Assembly: GCA_026826555.1 (NCBI GenBank)
Contig: JAKSZT010054396.1
Coordinates: forward strand, 19,180,233-19,244,232
Direction of reading: 5' to 3'
DNA length: 64,000 bases
Source: Tolypeutes matacus
Taxonomy: Eukaryota; Chordata; Mammalia; Cingulata; Chlamyphoridae
Part shown: positions 46,180 to 57,604 of the stretch, one piece after another
How the letters are laid out: each line of letters opens with the position of its first letter
Numbering within the stretch: position 1 is the first letter of the stretch
Notes under the pieces: model-generated
The model's database searches: none
Told to the model about the DNA's origin: nothing
Seen by the model: only the letters and a program-made list of their open reading frames with translations
Made by a program: the position numbers and the translations under genes

Positions 46180-46750
46180 AATACACACATGAATGTAGCA
46201 ACATGGATGAAGCCTGACCACACTATGTTGAGTGAAATAAGCCAGACACCACAGGACAAATACTGTATGATCTCACTGATAGGAAATAATTAGAATATGC
46301 AAATTCATAAAGTCAGAAACCAGTATACACAGTACTAGGAGCCTGGTGGAGTTGGGAAATGGGAAGTTAATGCTTAATTGGTATAGAATTTCTGTTTGGG
46401 ATGATGGAAACATTTTGGTAATGGATGGTAGCACAACATTGGGAATGTAATTAAAACCACTGAATTATATGTCTGAATGTGGTTAAATGGGAAAATTTTA
46501 GGTTGGGTATGCATGTTACTAGAATAAAAATTGAAAAAAAAAAAAAAAAAAAAAACAACCATAGGACTATAGAATACAAACAGTGAACCCTCGTATAAAC
46601 TATGGACAATTAATATATTCTCTTGTCAGTTATAATACAGATACCACATTAATGCAAAATGTTAATAATGGGGGTGGGTACACGGGAACCCTGTATTTTC
46701 TGCATATTTTTTCTCTAAATCCACAACTTATTTAATTTTTAAAAATATGC
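46180..46750 (+). mobile_element. Old LINE-1 3' end (L1MA-like), sense
   Basis: gtgaaataagccagacacca marks the ORF2 end; then a 3' UTR with an A-run at 46534-46554, followed by a second 3' UTR-like segment (ataaactatggacaattaat). Two abutting copies or one rearranged copy. Confidence 0.75.
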
Positions 46751-46754
46751 ATGT

Positions 46755-46830
46755 GAAGTGCTTTGCACAGCGTCTGGCACATGGCAGGTGTTCAATAGCT
46801 GTTACCTGCTATTATCATTATTATGGCTTT
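46755..46830 (+). mobile_element. MIR SINE 3' end
   Basis: gtctggcacatggcaggtgt tail. Confidence 0.6.
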
Positions 46831-46916
46831 GCCGTTATTCTAATTTCATAGTAGAAAAAAGCTGAGTTATAGACAATTAAGAAACTGACCTTAGCCAACA
46901 CAAGTGTCTTTATATC

Positions 46917-46932
46917 AAAATGGTCTGTTAAG
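46917..46932. repeat. Target duplication (aaaatggtctgttaag), left
   Basis: Exact 16-bp copy at 47229-47244. Confidence 0.95.
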
Positions 46933-47228
46933 GTGTAATACAGCGTTTTTTGGGGGGAATTGGGAAGCGTCCTGAATGACCATTTTATATCATCAGATAA
47001 CATGCAGAACTGTGTGGAGAGAGTGTGGTCTACAATGTGAACTATGGTCCATGCTCAGTGGCAAAGCCCCAGGATGTGTTTATCAATTGCAATGAATGTG
47101 CCGCACTAATGAAGGATGTTTATGTGGGGGTGTGTGGGAGGTGTGGGGAGTGGGGCGTATGGGAGTTCCTATATTTTTTGTGTAACATTTATGTAATCTA
47201 AGTATCTTTAAAAATATATATTAATTTA
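46933..47228 (+). mobile_element. PAR retroposon, copy E, sense, 296 bp
   Basis: Contains only the 3' end of the family, matching copies D and F from their tgtaatac point to the tail (taatctaagtatctttaaa). Exact 16-bp target duplications prove that this short form was inserted by target-primed reverse transcription and is a 5'-truncated copy. Confidence 0.9.
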
Positions 47229-47244
47229 AAAATGGTCTGTTAAG
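47229..47244. repeat. Target duplication (aaaatggtctgttaag), right
   Basis: Partner of 46917-46932. Confidence 0.95.
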
Positions 47245-47999
47245 AGCTTGCAATATAGAAAGGAGATATTGAAGACTTAGGGATCTTTCCAATTAGGGAC
47301 TGACTGAACTTGAGCAATATTCCAAACACCACAGAACATAGTTTTATGCAACAATGATATCTCATATCATTTATTAATTTATTCCTAACCTTGTTCCCAA
47401 AAGACCTGAGGTGGTTTTCATATGAATAATACAAAAACATGATAAAATAAATTGAAGAGGAAAACAGAGTAAAGGGAAAATAAAAAGAAGATAGTAAAAA
47501 AAAAAAAAAAACATTTTGCTCTCAGGTATGTTATGTATTTCGGTAAAGTTACTAAAGGTAATATAAATTTTTCTGGCTTTTCAAGGAAATGAAACATAGG
47601 AGATGTTTCTTCTGTGGCTCCTCCAATTAGGAGTTCTATATGAAAGAGTGGGCATTGATTTTAATGTCCCAGCTTAAACACAATTGTGAGTTTCATACAA
47701 ATGATAACTTGGGTGTTATCCAATGTAAACCAATAGTACAGTATCAAAGATCAAGACAGTACAACCCTGCATCTGCACTAGGATGGTCCACCTTGATTCA
47801 AGGTGAATGTGGAGAGGGTACCACCCTTGAATAGTACTTCTTTCAACATAGCTTTTGAGAAATATAGACTAACAGCTCTTTTTAGTCTGATAAAGATAAA
47901 AAAAACAGCTGCATTTTGAGTGACTTCTATGGTCAAATCATTAAATCTTTTATTCATTATATATAATAGTAATGACTACAGTTCTTTGATGCTTTCTAA
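47245..47999. other. No recognised feature
   Basis: Unique sequence with an A-run near 47497. Confidence 0.4.
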
Positions 48000-48190
48000 A
48001 TGGTAGGTCCTATGTGACTCTAAATGTTATTGCATTTTATCCTACAACTATCCTATTTTACAAATGAGGAAACTAAGGCTCAGGGAGGTTATTTAATTCA
48101 TCTGGGGTCACAAAGCTAACAAGTAGCAAAGCTAGGATTCCACCCCAGGTTTGTGTGACCACAGAGCCAGTGTTCTAATCATCTCACATT
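48000..48190 (-). mobile_element. MIR SINE, antisense
   Basis: acaaatgaggaaactaaggc, caaagctaacaagtagcaaa: well-preserved antisense MIR. Confidence 0.85.
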
Positions 48191-48309
48191 GCCACAGAGC
48201 ACCATCTCTTCTCAGAGCTGCTAAGGTAGGACTTGAGGGCAGGGCCAAGATTTCCCTCATTTAGTAGTTCAGCTGTGGTTTTGTATATATGTCTGGTCAT
48301 TTAAATTAT

Positions 48310-48540
48310 ATTAATGATTACTAACATCCATTAAGTCTTATTATGCAGCAGACATTGCATGAAACACTTTATTTGCAATATCTCATATAATCTATTACCC
48401 TATAACTTAGGCATCAATATCATTACCTCCATTTTATAGATGAGAAAAACTGTGAATTTTAGAAAGGCTAAGTAACTTGTCAGGGTCATAGAGGTATGGA
48501 TGCCAGATTTTAAACCCAGGCCTAATTGATTTCAGAGACT
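48310..48540 (-). mobile_element. MIR SINE, antisense
   Basis: tatagatgagaaaaactgtg and agtaacttgtcagggtcata: a second antisense MIR 120 bp downstream. Confidence 0.75.
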
Positions 48541-48775
48541 CAGTCCCATTTCTATTATGCTTCGTTACCGCCTAGAAGTGAAGGATAGCAGAGGAATGTA
48601 TTGTCATTATACTTCTTTATATCTCCCACATCACACAGCCTTGCACCTGTGGGTACTCAGAAAAGGTTGGTTGACCAAACTGCCAGGAATGACATCATCA
48701 AGGGTTGCATGCTGGTGGCTATCCTATAATGAAGCATATAGAAGAAGATGAAAGATAATAGATGCAATGACTTGG

Positions 48776-48840
48776 AGAAAGAGAGAGAGAGATGAGCTAT
48801 TGATAGATGATAGAGAGAGAGAGATGATCGATTGATAGGA
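48776..48840. repeat. (GA)n / gatagatga tandem repeat
   Basis: Two (GA)n blocks separated by gatga/ttgatag words, giving a duplicated unit of about 35 bp. Confidence 0.85.
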
Positions 48841-49689
48841 TAGATTCTTTATAAAGAAAGGGAGATTTGTTTTAAAGTACAGACTTAATCCAGATATTCT
48901 GACCTCAAATGTATCATCTTCAGAATATTTCACCATTATTTTTATCAGCCACTTTGCCAAAACAGCACACTCTTATGGTGAGGCAAAAGAATAAAAATTT
49001 TATGTCAGCAATTTTGAATTGGGAACTTTTTCTTTTCCTTGAAAATTCCAGGTTTTCATACCTTTTTTAAAAAATGAGACTATATAGTAAAAAAGTATGT
49101 TTGGTGTACAATTTACCTGGAAATTTGTCCCAATTCTCCATTCTATTAGTAAGTATAGACCTGGCCAAGTTGTCCTCAAACATCCTCTCCTACCCGTGAA
49201 TACCAGCCAAGCTCCAGGGCAGAAGGTAACAGATTTCCAGAATGAAAGCTTTCAGTGCCACCAGCCAAACATGTGGGAATAAAGGAGAAGGCTCTCACCT
49301 ACAAATGAAACCACAAGGGAGTTAGAACAGGAGGCAAGATAATTACCTACCTGGAGAATAGCCAGGGAAGCAGCCTGGGCCTCTTGCGAAAATGCCATGG
49401 GAAATGCAATGACCACATGTGGTAAGGAGGACCTCGGTTTCCTACCTGATCTGATAAGCAAGGTCAGGGCAGGACACTCATCCCACGACAGAAGGGACTG
49501 GTATTTATTATTTATCCAACACTAGCAGCCAGCCTGGCTCTGCAAGATGCCCAGACCAGTCAGAGCCCCTACCTTAGGGCTTAAATTTATTCTCTGGGAC
49601 CTAAATTCTCTTGAGTCTTAATGTTCCCCATTTCCCTAATCTAAACCTCTGAAATCCAGGAACCTTTAGTGACCTGCGCGGAGTGGGAC
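48841..49689. other. No recognised feature
   Basis: Unique sequence. Confidence 0.4.
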
Positions 49690-49985
49690 AAGGGCTTCAC
49701 AGATCCTGGAAGTGCACGTTGTACCTGTTATATATTTGTTTCCCTGGGCTTCTCCTCCTCTCTGCTCTCCATCTAGCTGTCTATCATCCTTCAGGACTCA
49801 TCTTAAATATTATCTGGTCCCCCAAGAGTGGATGGGTGGGGAACACTACCTCTGGGGAGCCATAGCATTTTGTAATTTCTGCCATAGCACTCACTCCACT
49901 GAACTGTAAACTTCTGTTTTCCTCACTAGAGTGGAAGTTTCTTGCAGTCAGAAAGAGTTCAATGTTTTATTCAAAGGTGGTATCC
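49690..49985 (+). mobile_element. LINE-2 3' fragment, sense
   Basis: atccttcaggactcatctta, catagcactcactccactga: L2 coding-end order. Confidence 0.65.
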
Positions 49986-50254
49986 CCCATTCAGTCTGTT
50001 CTACTTAACACATGGTTTCCCTGATGCAAATCGGCTCATTTGCAATTCACAAATGGAAATATGATATCAGTATAGTGTGGAAGTCTCATTAGTTCAAAGG
50101 CACTTTGTTCCAACACTTTAATGTTTTGTTCCACCAAACAGCAGCTGCCGCAAATTAACACAGCTGACTCCAGCAAGCCACAAAAGAATACAGTGCTGAA
50201 TCTAATGGCCATTCACCTCACTGCATACATTCCACATTGACCCACATGGAGGCC
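49986..50254. other. No recognised feature
   Basis: Unique sequence. Confidence 0.4.
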
Positions 50255-50645
50255 TCTGTCAGTTTCTGGCGTTTACCCTCTTAGTCTACCCACTTTGACA
50301 GAGACCACCTGCAGAAGATTCCAGGACAGGACAGTCACTTTCTGCAGCTCTCTGGCTAAGGGCATTCTCTGGCCATCAAAAGAGATTGCCTGGCTTGTAA
50401 ATAGAGCAAGAACTTTCAAGGACTTCATGCCCCAGGAGTGATCTGCAACTTGACAGGAGCCCTGTGGGGCTGATTCTGAGTCCCCACAGGGAAGCCTGCT
50501 CACTAATGCCACTTTGTTAACTTTGCCTCCTTCCCTGCTGCACTATTCTACTTGGTCACTGTGCTTCCAGTGATCACCTCCCAAAAAACTACTTACACCA
50601 AAATCGTGGTCTCCAGGTCCACTTTAGGGAAACCTAAATTAATAC
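50255..50645 (+). mobile_element. Old LTR-like repeat
   Basis: The 3' part (agtgatcacctcccaaaaaa; ggaaacctaaattaataca) resembles the end of a MaLR/ERVL-type LTR. Family not certain. Confidence 0.4.
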
Positions 50646-52399
50646 AGCATGTTCTCCTCTGGACTCCGTCTGGCCTCACGCTCTGTGTCGGAAGTGCTTG
50701 CTCTCCATGGTCTTGGCACATATGGCCTTGCCTCCATATCTCGGCAGTATCCAGCCTCCCTTATATTTAACATCACTTCTACCAAGCAAACTTCACATTT
50801 TTAAAGCTAAAAACCCATCTTTAATATTTATCTTCTAGAATTTTAACTTGTCTTTGGGACTAGCTGAGTATTTTTATTAGCTGTTATGTTCTTATTTTGT
50901 GTGTTATGCTGTTGTTCCAAAATTGCCTAGGTTTTGAGAGGTCTCTTCCAAACTTATTTTTCCTACAAGTCCTGCTGTTTTTTAGTATACAGTCTTGCAG
51001 AACATGAGGCTTATTAGGAATGCATAAATAAGTATGTGTATTTAAAATGGTGCCTGGCATTCATAAGTTGATTGGTAAATATTTGGTGAATGAGTGAATA
51101 GATGAATAGATGAATAGCTGAATGGGCCTTCTAGTTGTCCTACTGGAAAGCCACAATTTTATATGTAACAGAACCTTCCACTTGCAATTAAGACACCAAT
51201 ACATATGACCATCAGAATTTTCTCATTACAATGATTACCTGTCTTGGATTTAATTACGTACCCTTAATATATTGGAAGAAACTTTTAAATACTCAAAACA
51301 GGAGAATATCCAGAAAAAGTTCTTCCCAGAATTTAAATGTGTATGATATATTATCTCTAATTATATATTTGTTTCCACACAAGGACCACCTGTATACTAG
51401 ATGGCAGCTATTTTGCTGCCTGCATGTAGATTGTTCTATTTCTTCCTGTTTCTAGATTTTAAAAACATTGTTCATTGACAACCTGGAATTATAAGCAGCA
51501 CAGTCATTTAAACAATTTAAATAAATATATTTCAGCCAACAAGGTTAAAATGATCCATTTAACTCCATAGAGCAGTCAATTAATCAGCATGTATGGAATT
51601 GATTAAACATATTTTACATGGAAGGCACTGTGCTGTGAATTATGGGAAGACACACAGAGGTATAAAATGACCAGAATTCTAGTTTTTTTGGAGTTGTCCT
51701 TCATATATTCTGCCCTCTTGTACCCAGAAGTATACGAGTCCCATTTTGGCATTTGGATGACGTGGTGGCCATAATAATCAATATAAAGGAACTTTCATTT
51801 ACTTGTGAAGATACACACATGGGAAGAATAATAAATTGAGACAACAGTACAAGTCATGTCAAGATAAATGGTACAGATCAGTTTTCCCCCAAACTATTCT
51901 CCACATGTATCCTAGAGGTGAATTGGAGGATGGGGCGGGGGGGTGGAGCTGAGTTTGGGGGGTGATTGCTCTGGGACGTCCCAATGCTCTACTTCTGTTT
52001 TCAAACTGGGCCTATGCATATGATTTTATTTGAAAAATAGAGTCTGCTGGAAAAAAAAAAGAGTTAAGAACTACAAGCAGAATCAAGAAAAGTAAAGAGT
52101 TAGGAGATGGGGTGAGGAATGGGGATCCTTGTGGGCTGGGATTGTGTGGGAAAGTCTTTTGGAGAACAAGGAGAAAGGTGTTAGGTAGGTCTTGAAGGAG
52201 GGATGAAATTAAGGTAGGTGAAGAGAAAGAAAAAATGTAAGGCTTATAATAAGATCCATCATTATATATACAGACAAAAATGTAGAATTGAGGCAATTAG
52301 CTGCATAACGCTGCCCCCTCCCAAGAAAAACATTGTCACCTGAAATATTTAGATATTTGAAGCAAAGTGTGTTTACTCTGAATTTTCCAAAAGTTTTCA
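50646..52399. other. Mostly unique sequence
   Basis: Short tgaataga repeat at 51085-51120 and a G-rich stretch at 51930-51962; no exon or transposon that I can support. Confidence 0.4.
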
Positions 52400-52565
52400 A
52401 AAAAGCATGAGCTTGGGTTGGAATCTTGCTTTTGAAACTTACAAGTCACTCAACTTCTCAAAGTATTAGTTTCCTCATTTGTAAAAATGCATGATATTAT
52501 TATGCACACGAAGAGTGTAGCACACTGCACAATAAACACTAGCTTTCATGTCCTTATTGAACATG
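52400..52565 (+). mobile_element. MIR SINE
   Basis: acaagtcactcaacttctca and agtttcctcatttgtaaaaa. Confidence 0.7.
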
Positions 52566-52614
52566 AGTGAAAATAATGTTGTTGGTTGTAACATTATCCC
52601 TTAAACTTCTAATC

Positions 52615-53196
52615 CAGGGGTTCTTTTTTTTTTTTTTAAGATTTATTTTATTTATTTATTTCTCCCCACCTCCTCGTTGTTTGCATTTGCTGTATCTGTT
52701 TGTTGCGTGCTGGCCTTCTTTTTTTTTAGGAGGCACCGGGAACTGAACTTGGGACCTCCGATGTGGGAGGGAGGCACCTAATCACTTGAGCCACCTCCGC
52801 TCCCTGCTTTGTTGTTTCTCTCATTATGTTTTCCTTTGTGTTTCTCTTGTTGCATCGTCATGTTTCATCAGCACACCGCGCCAGCCCATTGCATCACTTG
52901 CTGTCTTGCTGGTCTTCTGTAAGAGGCACCAGGAACCGAACCCAGGCCTCCCATATGGTAGGTGAGAGTTCAATCACTTGAGCCACATTCGCTTCCAAAA
53001 CCCAGGAGTTCTTAACAAGGGGTCCGTGAGCTTGAATTTAAATTAAAAAAAAAAACATTAACCTTGTGGGGACATGTTGGTGGGGGTGTGATATATTTAT
53101 TAAATACACAGTATAGTGTGGACTTAGTAAGGGGTCCGTGGTTTTCACCTGACTGGCAGAGGGGTCCATGGAATAAAAAAGGTTAAAGAACCCCTG
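52615..53196 (+). mobile_element. Non-autonomous hAT transposon, copy 2, split by a SINE block
   Basis: Left end caggggttctt at 52615, right end aagaacccctg ending 53196; the body matches copies 1 and 3 (acatgttggtgggggtgtga). The SINE block at 52626-53001 interrupts it just inside the left terminus, so the hAT part alone is about 194 bp. No clean 8-bp duplication visible (left flank ttctaatc, right flank taatctaa). Confidence 0.85.
52626..53001 (-). mobile_element. Tandem tRNA-derived SINE pair (DAS-I-like), antisense
   Basis: Two tRNA-like segments, with antisense B-box regions near 52743 and 52935 and A-box regions near 52785 and 52980, each with its own body and a T-run. The flanking ccagg(g/a)gttctt (52614-52625, 53002-53013) is the SINE target duplication and happens to be the hAT terminus. 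Confidence 0.85.
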
Positions 53197-53454
53197 TAAT
53201 CTAACCGTTCCACAGTAGACAATGCCACCTAAATAAGAGTGATGCAGTTCCTCTTGTTTCCCATAATGGAAAGGGCAGAAAAATATCTATGCAAATAAAT
53301 AAAATGCAAGATAGCGTTAAGTCTGTGATTAATAGAGGATCAAACCAGTGATTGCTTTTTCATGAGGAGCCTGCTGCACTGTTTTGGTATCAGTACATGT
53401 GCATATGCCATTTCTTTCATTTGGGATACTCCCTTCCTGCTCTTTTCCTCCCAG

Positions 53455-53605
53455 ACCAGGGCTTCTCAAATGTTAATGTGCATATGAATGACCTGGGAAA
53501 CTGGTTAAAATGCAGATTCTGATTCCATAAGTCTGGAGCAGTACCTGAGATTCTGTATTTTCAACAAGCTCCCAAATGATGCCAATACTTCACACTTTGA
53601 AAACA
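53455..53605 (+). mobile_element. hAT-Charlie relic (MER5-like)
   Basis: cagggcttctcaaatgttaa, gcagattctgattccataag and cctgagattctgtattttca follow the known non-autonomous Charlie order. Confidence 0.7.
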
Positions 53606-54114
53606 AAGGGTCTACATACTCATTTTCAGTCGTCAAAATCCTGCCCCGGGGTCTCCCTCTGGAAAGCCTTTACTAATCTTGACATTGTCTCAGTCTTTAG
53701 TCAAATGCTAAGAAATCAGAGTTGCAAGACAAGTCCTCTAGCTCTTTATCTAGTTCCCAGATAAAGTTCAGGACTCCCAGTTAAATTTAAATTTCAGACA
53801 AACAACAAATATTTTTTCAGTGTATTGCATGAGGTGTACTTATGCTAAAAAAAAATTGTCCATTTATCTGAAATTCAAATTTAACTGGACATCCTACCTT
53901 TTTATTTGCTAAATCAGGCACCCCTATCTTCCACCTACCACTCCCACCCCACCCCCAGCACACACAATTAGATTGTTACCTTTCAACCCCTTCTAAGCAA
54001 ATTTGGAGCAGTCGCTTCCTCACAAGTCCCTCATCCATGGCACCATTGTACCTCGGGAGTACTTCTAGTTTTTCACTTAGAGTGCAAGGATGAGCTCATT
54101 GTTGATTGCAGGTC
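53606..54114. other. No recognised feature
   Basis: Unique sequence. Confidence 0.4.
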
Positions 54115-54245
54115 TGTTTTCCTATTAGACTGTTAGCTCCTTGAGAATAAAGATAACATCTTCACCTGTGTCTCCAGGTTTCTAGCAAAGTGGAAGAAAC
54201 AGTAAATGTTTTTCAAATTGAGCTGAGCTGAATTATTGCAGTTTC
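54115..54245 (+). mobile_element. LINE-2 3' end
   Basis: gactgttagctccttgagaa and tgtgtctccaggtttctagc are L2 3' end words. Confidence 0.7.
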
Positions 54246-55489
54246 TTATTCAGCTGCTTTGGTTGATGGTAGAAAATGGCTTTTACAAAAGTTGGAGGGT
54301 GTCATAAGGCTTTTGGGCTAGGGGCAGGGTTGGGGTCAAACAGAAACACATTAATCTTCCTTTTAGCAAAGATCCTCTTTTTAGAAAAAACAAACCTTGA
54401 CCAATTTGATCAAGAAATAGCTGTCTACATGTTGGCACCAAACTCTCAGTTCCAACTAGAATAGGTACACACTCTCCCACACCCAAAATAAATTGTCCCC
54501 ACCCCACCTCTGGACAGTTCTTCTAAAGGGCTCCTCTGCTCATCATCTCCTACCTCTCTCCTTACTTGCCTGAGGACTAAAATCGCATTCACCGGCATTC
54601 ATATTGAGTGACACTTATTTTTGCCCTCATACATATGCATGATGGAGACTGGACGGGTCTTATAGAATGGAACCAAATTTAAGGATATGGGGACTTTAAA
54701 CGGCTTCTGATTGATGTTGGCTAAAGTGGCTTCTACTAATCCATTTCCAAATGTATAATTTGTAGCATCTTTGCTAATTACAAAAAATCCTTCAGTCTGT
54801 ACTGAGAAATGTAGCCATTTCCAGTCAGAGCAGTCAACATTAAGAGGCTGCCTCGTAGGTGTGAGTGCAGTCCAAGGACCCAGTCCTCCTCAGAGGTACT
54901 GGTACCCAAGCCAAGACTTGGACAGCTTGTACTTTTAGGAAGGGATTGCTCATCAAAGAACCCCCTGCCCCTCTTTAGGGCTGCCCCATATTTCAGCCAA
55001 ATGGAGTTGTGAAAAGGTTGTTGCTATGGGCAACTCTAGGGTTCCCCTTCACAGAAGCTGACATAGGGGACGTTGTCTCCACAACCATGCAAGTCATGGA
55101 AGGCCATGCAAGCAGCAATTTCATTTTAATTCATTATTCAACATTTACACAAGCTTAGGCTTCATTTAATATATGTAATAGCTAGCAAGCCAAGTTTCTT
55201 TTATGAAAACCGAGAATCCAAACACAGAGTAATTACTCTGAGGGGGGAAAACTGTCCTCAGTCAAATAGTGCCATTCTAAATATTGACACTGTATACTTT
55301 CTGCTCCGGGTTAACCGTTTGGATCCCATCGGCCTCCAAGTGTAATGCTGCCCCTGGAACAGAAACTATGTGCATATTAGATATAAGAAAATAATAGGGG
55401 GAAGGTTGAAAGTCTGAGCAGCAGCACAGGAGGCAGGTGTGTAATGGTCAGTATGGTAAGAGGGAAAAAAAAAAGAAAGAGGGCAGACC
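54246..55489. other. Unique sequence; candidate conserved non-coding DNA
   Basis: No repeat recognised. Contains taat-rich stretches at 54680-54840 and 55090-55250 and the perfect palindrome at 55225-55240. Confidence 0.4.
55225..55240. promoter_or_regulatory. Perfect 16-bp palindrome with TAATTA core
   Basis: CAGAGTAATTACTCTG reads the same on both strands; TAATTA is a classic paired homeodomain site. Function is not shown, only the symmetry. Confidence 0.4.
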
Positions 55490-55506
55490 ACATGTAAAAG
55501 CCATGA

Positions 55507-55565
55507 ATGCAAGATCCAGGGTTCAATCCCCAGCCCTGGTAAAACAATAAATGAAAAAAAAAAAA
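55507..55565 (+). mobile_element. 5'-truncated tRNA-derived SINE (DAS type)
   Basis: Only the B-box half (ggttcaatccc at 55520-55530) and A-rich tail are present. A 17-bp target duplication with three mismatches lies at 55490-55506 and 55566-55582, so the truncation happened at insertion. Confidence 0.85.
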
Positions 55566-55582
55566 ACATATGAAAGCCACGA

Positions 55583-57202
55583 TTATTGTAGCCACCATTT
55601 GCTGGTAACTCCTAGTCACCAGGCCCTGTGCTTCATCTTCATTCATTCACTGCTCATGAAAAACAACTTTTAGGAAATTGTAAGATACCCATTTTATCCC
55701 ATCACTCCTGGAGTCTACACGAGCAGGCCATGTAGTGCTACTGTAAAAGGAGTAGAAGTCGTCGAATCTCAAGAAATCAACTTTCAATGTCCTCTTGCTT
55801 TCAGTATCCCTAGCATCTTATGCCCTAGAGTGAATCACTGTTAACATTTGCTTTGTATCTTTTTTCCCTCATAACAATTTTCAGTGAATATCTTTTCGCA
55901 TTTGCAGTGAAATTCTTTTTGCATCAAGAAACTGTCTTTTTCAGCCAGCTGCCCCTACCTTGGGCTTGAGGAGTAAATTCTCAACCTCTGGCCAAGCCCA
56001 GGGAGGAAGTACCGAATGCCTGTCCCCCAAACTGGAGCCTCTTTCTCATCCTAGAGATCCTCATTATTCCAGTGAAGAAACTGAGACTCAAAGAAGTGAA
56101 AAAGCATGCCCAAGTCCACATAACCAGTTGGCCTTAAACCTAGTATGTGTCCTCTCCCCCACGCCAGTCTGCCTGCTGTCTTCTCTAATAAGGACAATGG
56201 TAATGCCGAAGCAAACTATTTTGAGTCTCAAAGCCCAGTTATTATTTATTGGAGCCCCAACCTGAGCAAGAAACTGAAACTACAAATGCCTGCACTGACT
56301 CCCATACAGACGTGAAAATCCAACTGGCAAACTGAAAGGGTCAGTATCATTTGCTCATGACTGGACAGAGGTTCCTTCTTTCCTCTCATTACTGAATTTT
56401 GGGGATAACAGCAGTGAAGCTTCACCAGGTTTTTAATGATGCAGACTCTCCAATTGCCAGGCATATGGGGCTCTTGAGATGTGTAACAGTGAAAAGGGAA
56501 GGAAGGTTATTTTTTTCCTTATAGTAGCTTAAACTTTTACTAGAAGTCATACATGGTTATTTTCTAAAATAAAAAGATAAGGACAATGAAATAAAATGTA
56601 ACGACATTTAAAATCTCACCACTCACCACAGAGAAAATTATTGTAAATATTTTATGCCTATCTTCTCAAGTATTTTTCTATGTATATTGTGCATATGTAC
56701 TTTCCTCTGTACATAAGTTTATTTCTCTTACAAAAAAGAGATAGCATTATATTTACTGTTTAATAAATTTTCAATTAACAATATATAGCAAATGTATCCT
56801 CATGTTAATAAATATAATTCTAAAACCTATTATGATGGACACAGAGCTTTTCATTATTATGTATTCATATAATTCATTTAGCAAACATTTATTGAGAATC
56901 TGTTTTTCTCCAAGTACTATGTTGGGTACTAGGGATACAGAGGTGAACAAGATAATCAGGGCCATTGCCTTCGTGGAGTAACATCACACACGATATCCCC
57001 AGTTTGCTCCCTGGTATCAATTGGGGTTCTGAAGATTAAATTCTTAGACCTATGGGACACCCAAGATGCTGTGTTGGCAGTCTGAGGATACCGTTACCAA
57101 AGACAAGGAGGTCTTTAGAGTGGGTTTCCAGAGAATATCTTCTACCTCCCATCCTCTTAGTCTCTGACCCTGTTCTTAATATAGGATCCAGTGCATATTA
57201 AT
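55583..57202. other. Mostly unique sequence with small old repeats
   Basis: Antisense MIR-like piece at 56050-56190 (gtgaagaaactgagactcaa) and an ancient repeat at 56865-56980 (agcaaacatttattgagaat). Otherwise nothing I can support. Confidence 0.4.
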
Positions 57203-57283
57203 TACACAATAAATTCATGTAGATTGATTTAATGCCTACTATTGTTATCTGATATCTGAACCTGTTTTTAGAATGTGCATTTA
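57203..57283 (+). repeat. 81-bp direct repeat, left copy
   Basis: Matches 58961-59041 with no gaps, offset 1758, about 7 mismatches. It brackets the PAR copy F region. Confidence 0.9.
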
Positions 57284-57429
57284 TTTTTTTTACAGGTAAA
57301 GTGAATTATTTTATTTATTCTAAGTATTTATTAAATTTTACGTTTATTTCTCATGTAAAATAATGATATACAGCCCTATCTTTTAACTTATTTCCTTAAA
57401 CATGTACATTGTCTTTGGTTTGGGAATGC

Positions 57430-57542
57430 ATTAAATTTATTTATATTATTCCTTATGGGAAAAATTTGTTTGGTATTCAACGTTTTTGGTACTCATCATG
57501 CCTCCCATAACCAATTAACAATGAGTACTAAGGTACCACTGT
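57430..57542 (-). mobile_element. Possible Tigger/mariner-type terminal fragment
   Basis: gagtactaaggtaccactg followed by ta looks like one terminal inverted repeat with a TA target; no partner end identified. Confidence 0.35.
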
Positions 57543-57604
57543 ATAGTCCTTTGTTTTAGTTATCTTTCTGTCACTGTAGACTTTGCACAATGCATTGGTT
57601 CTTT

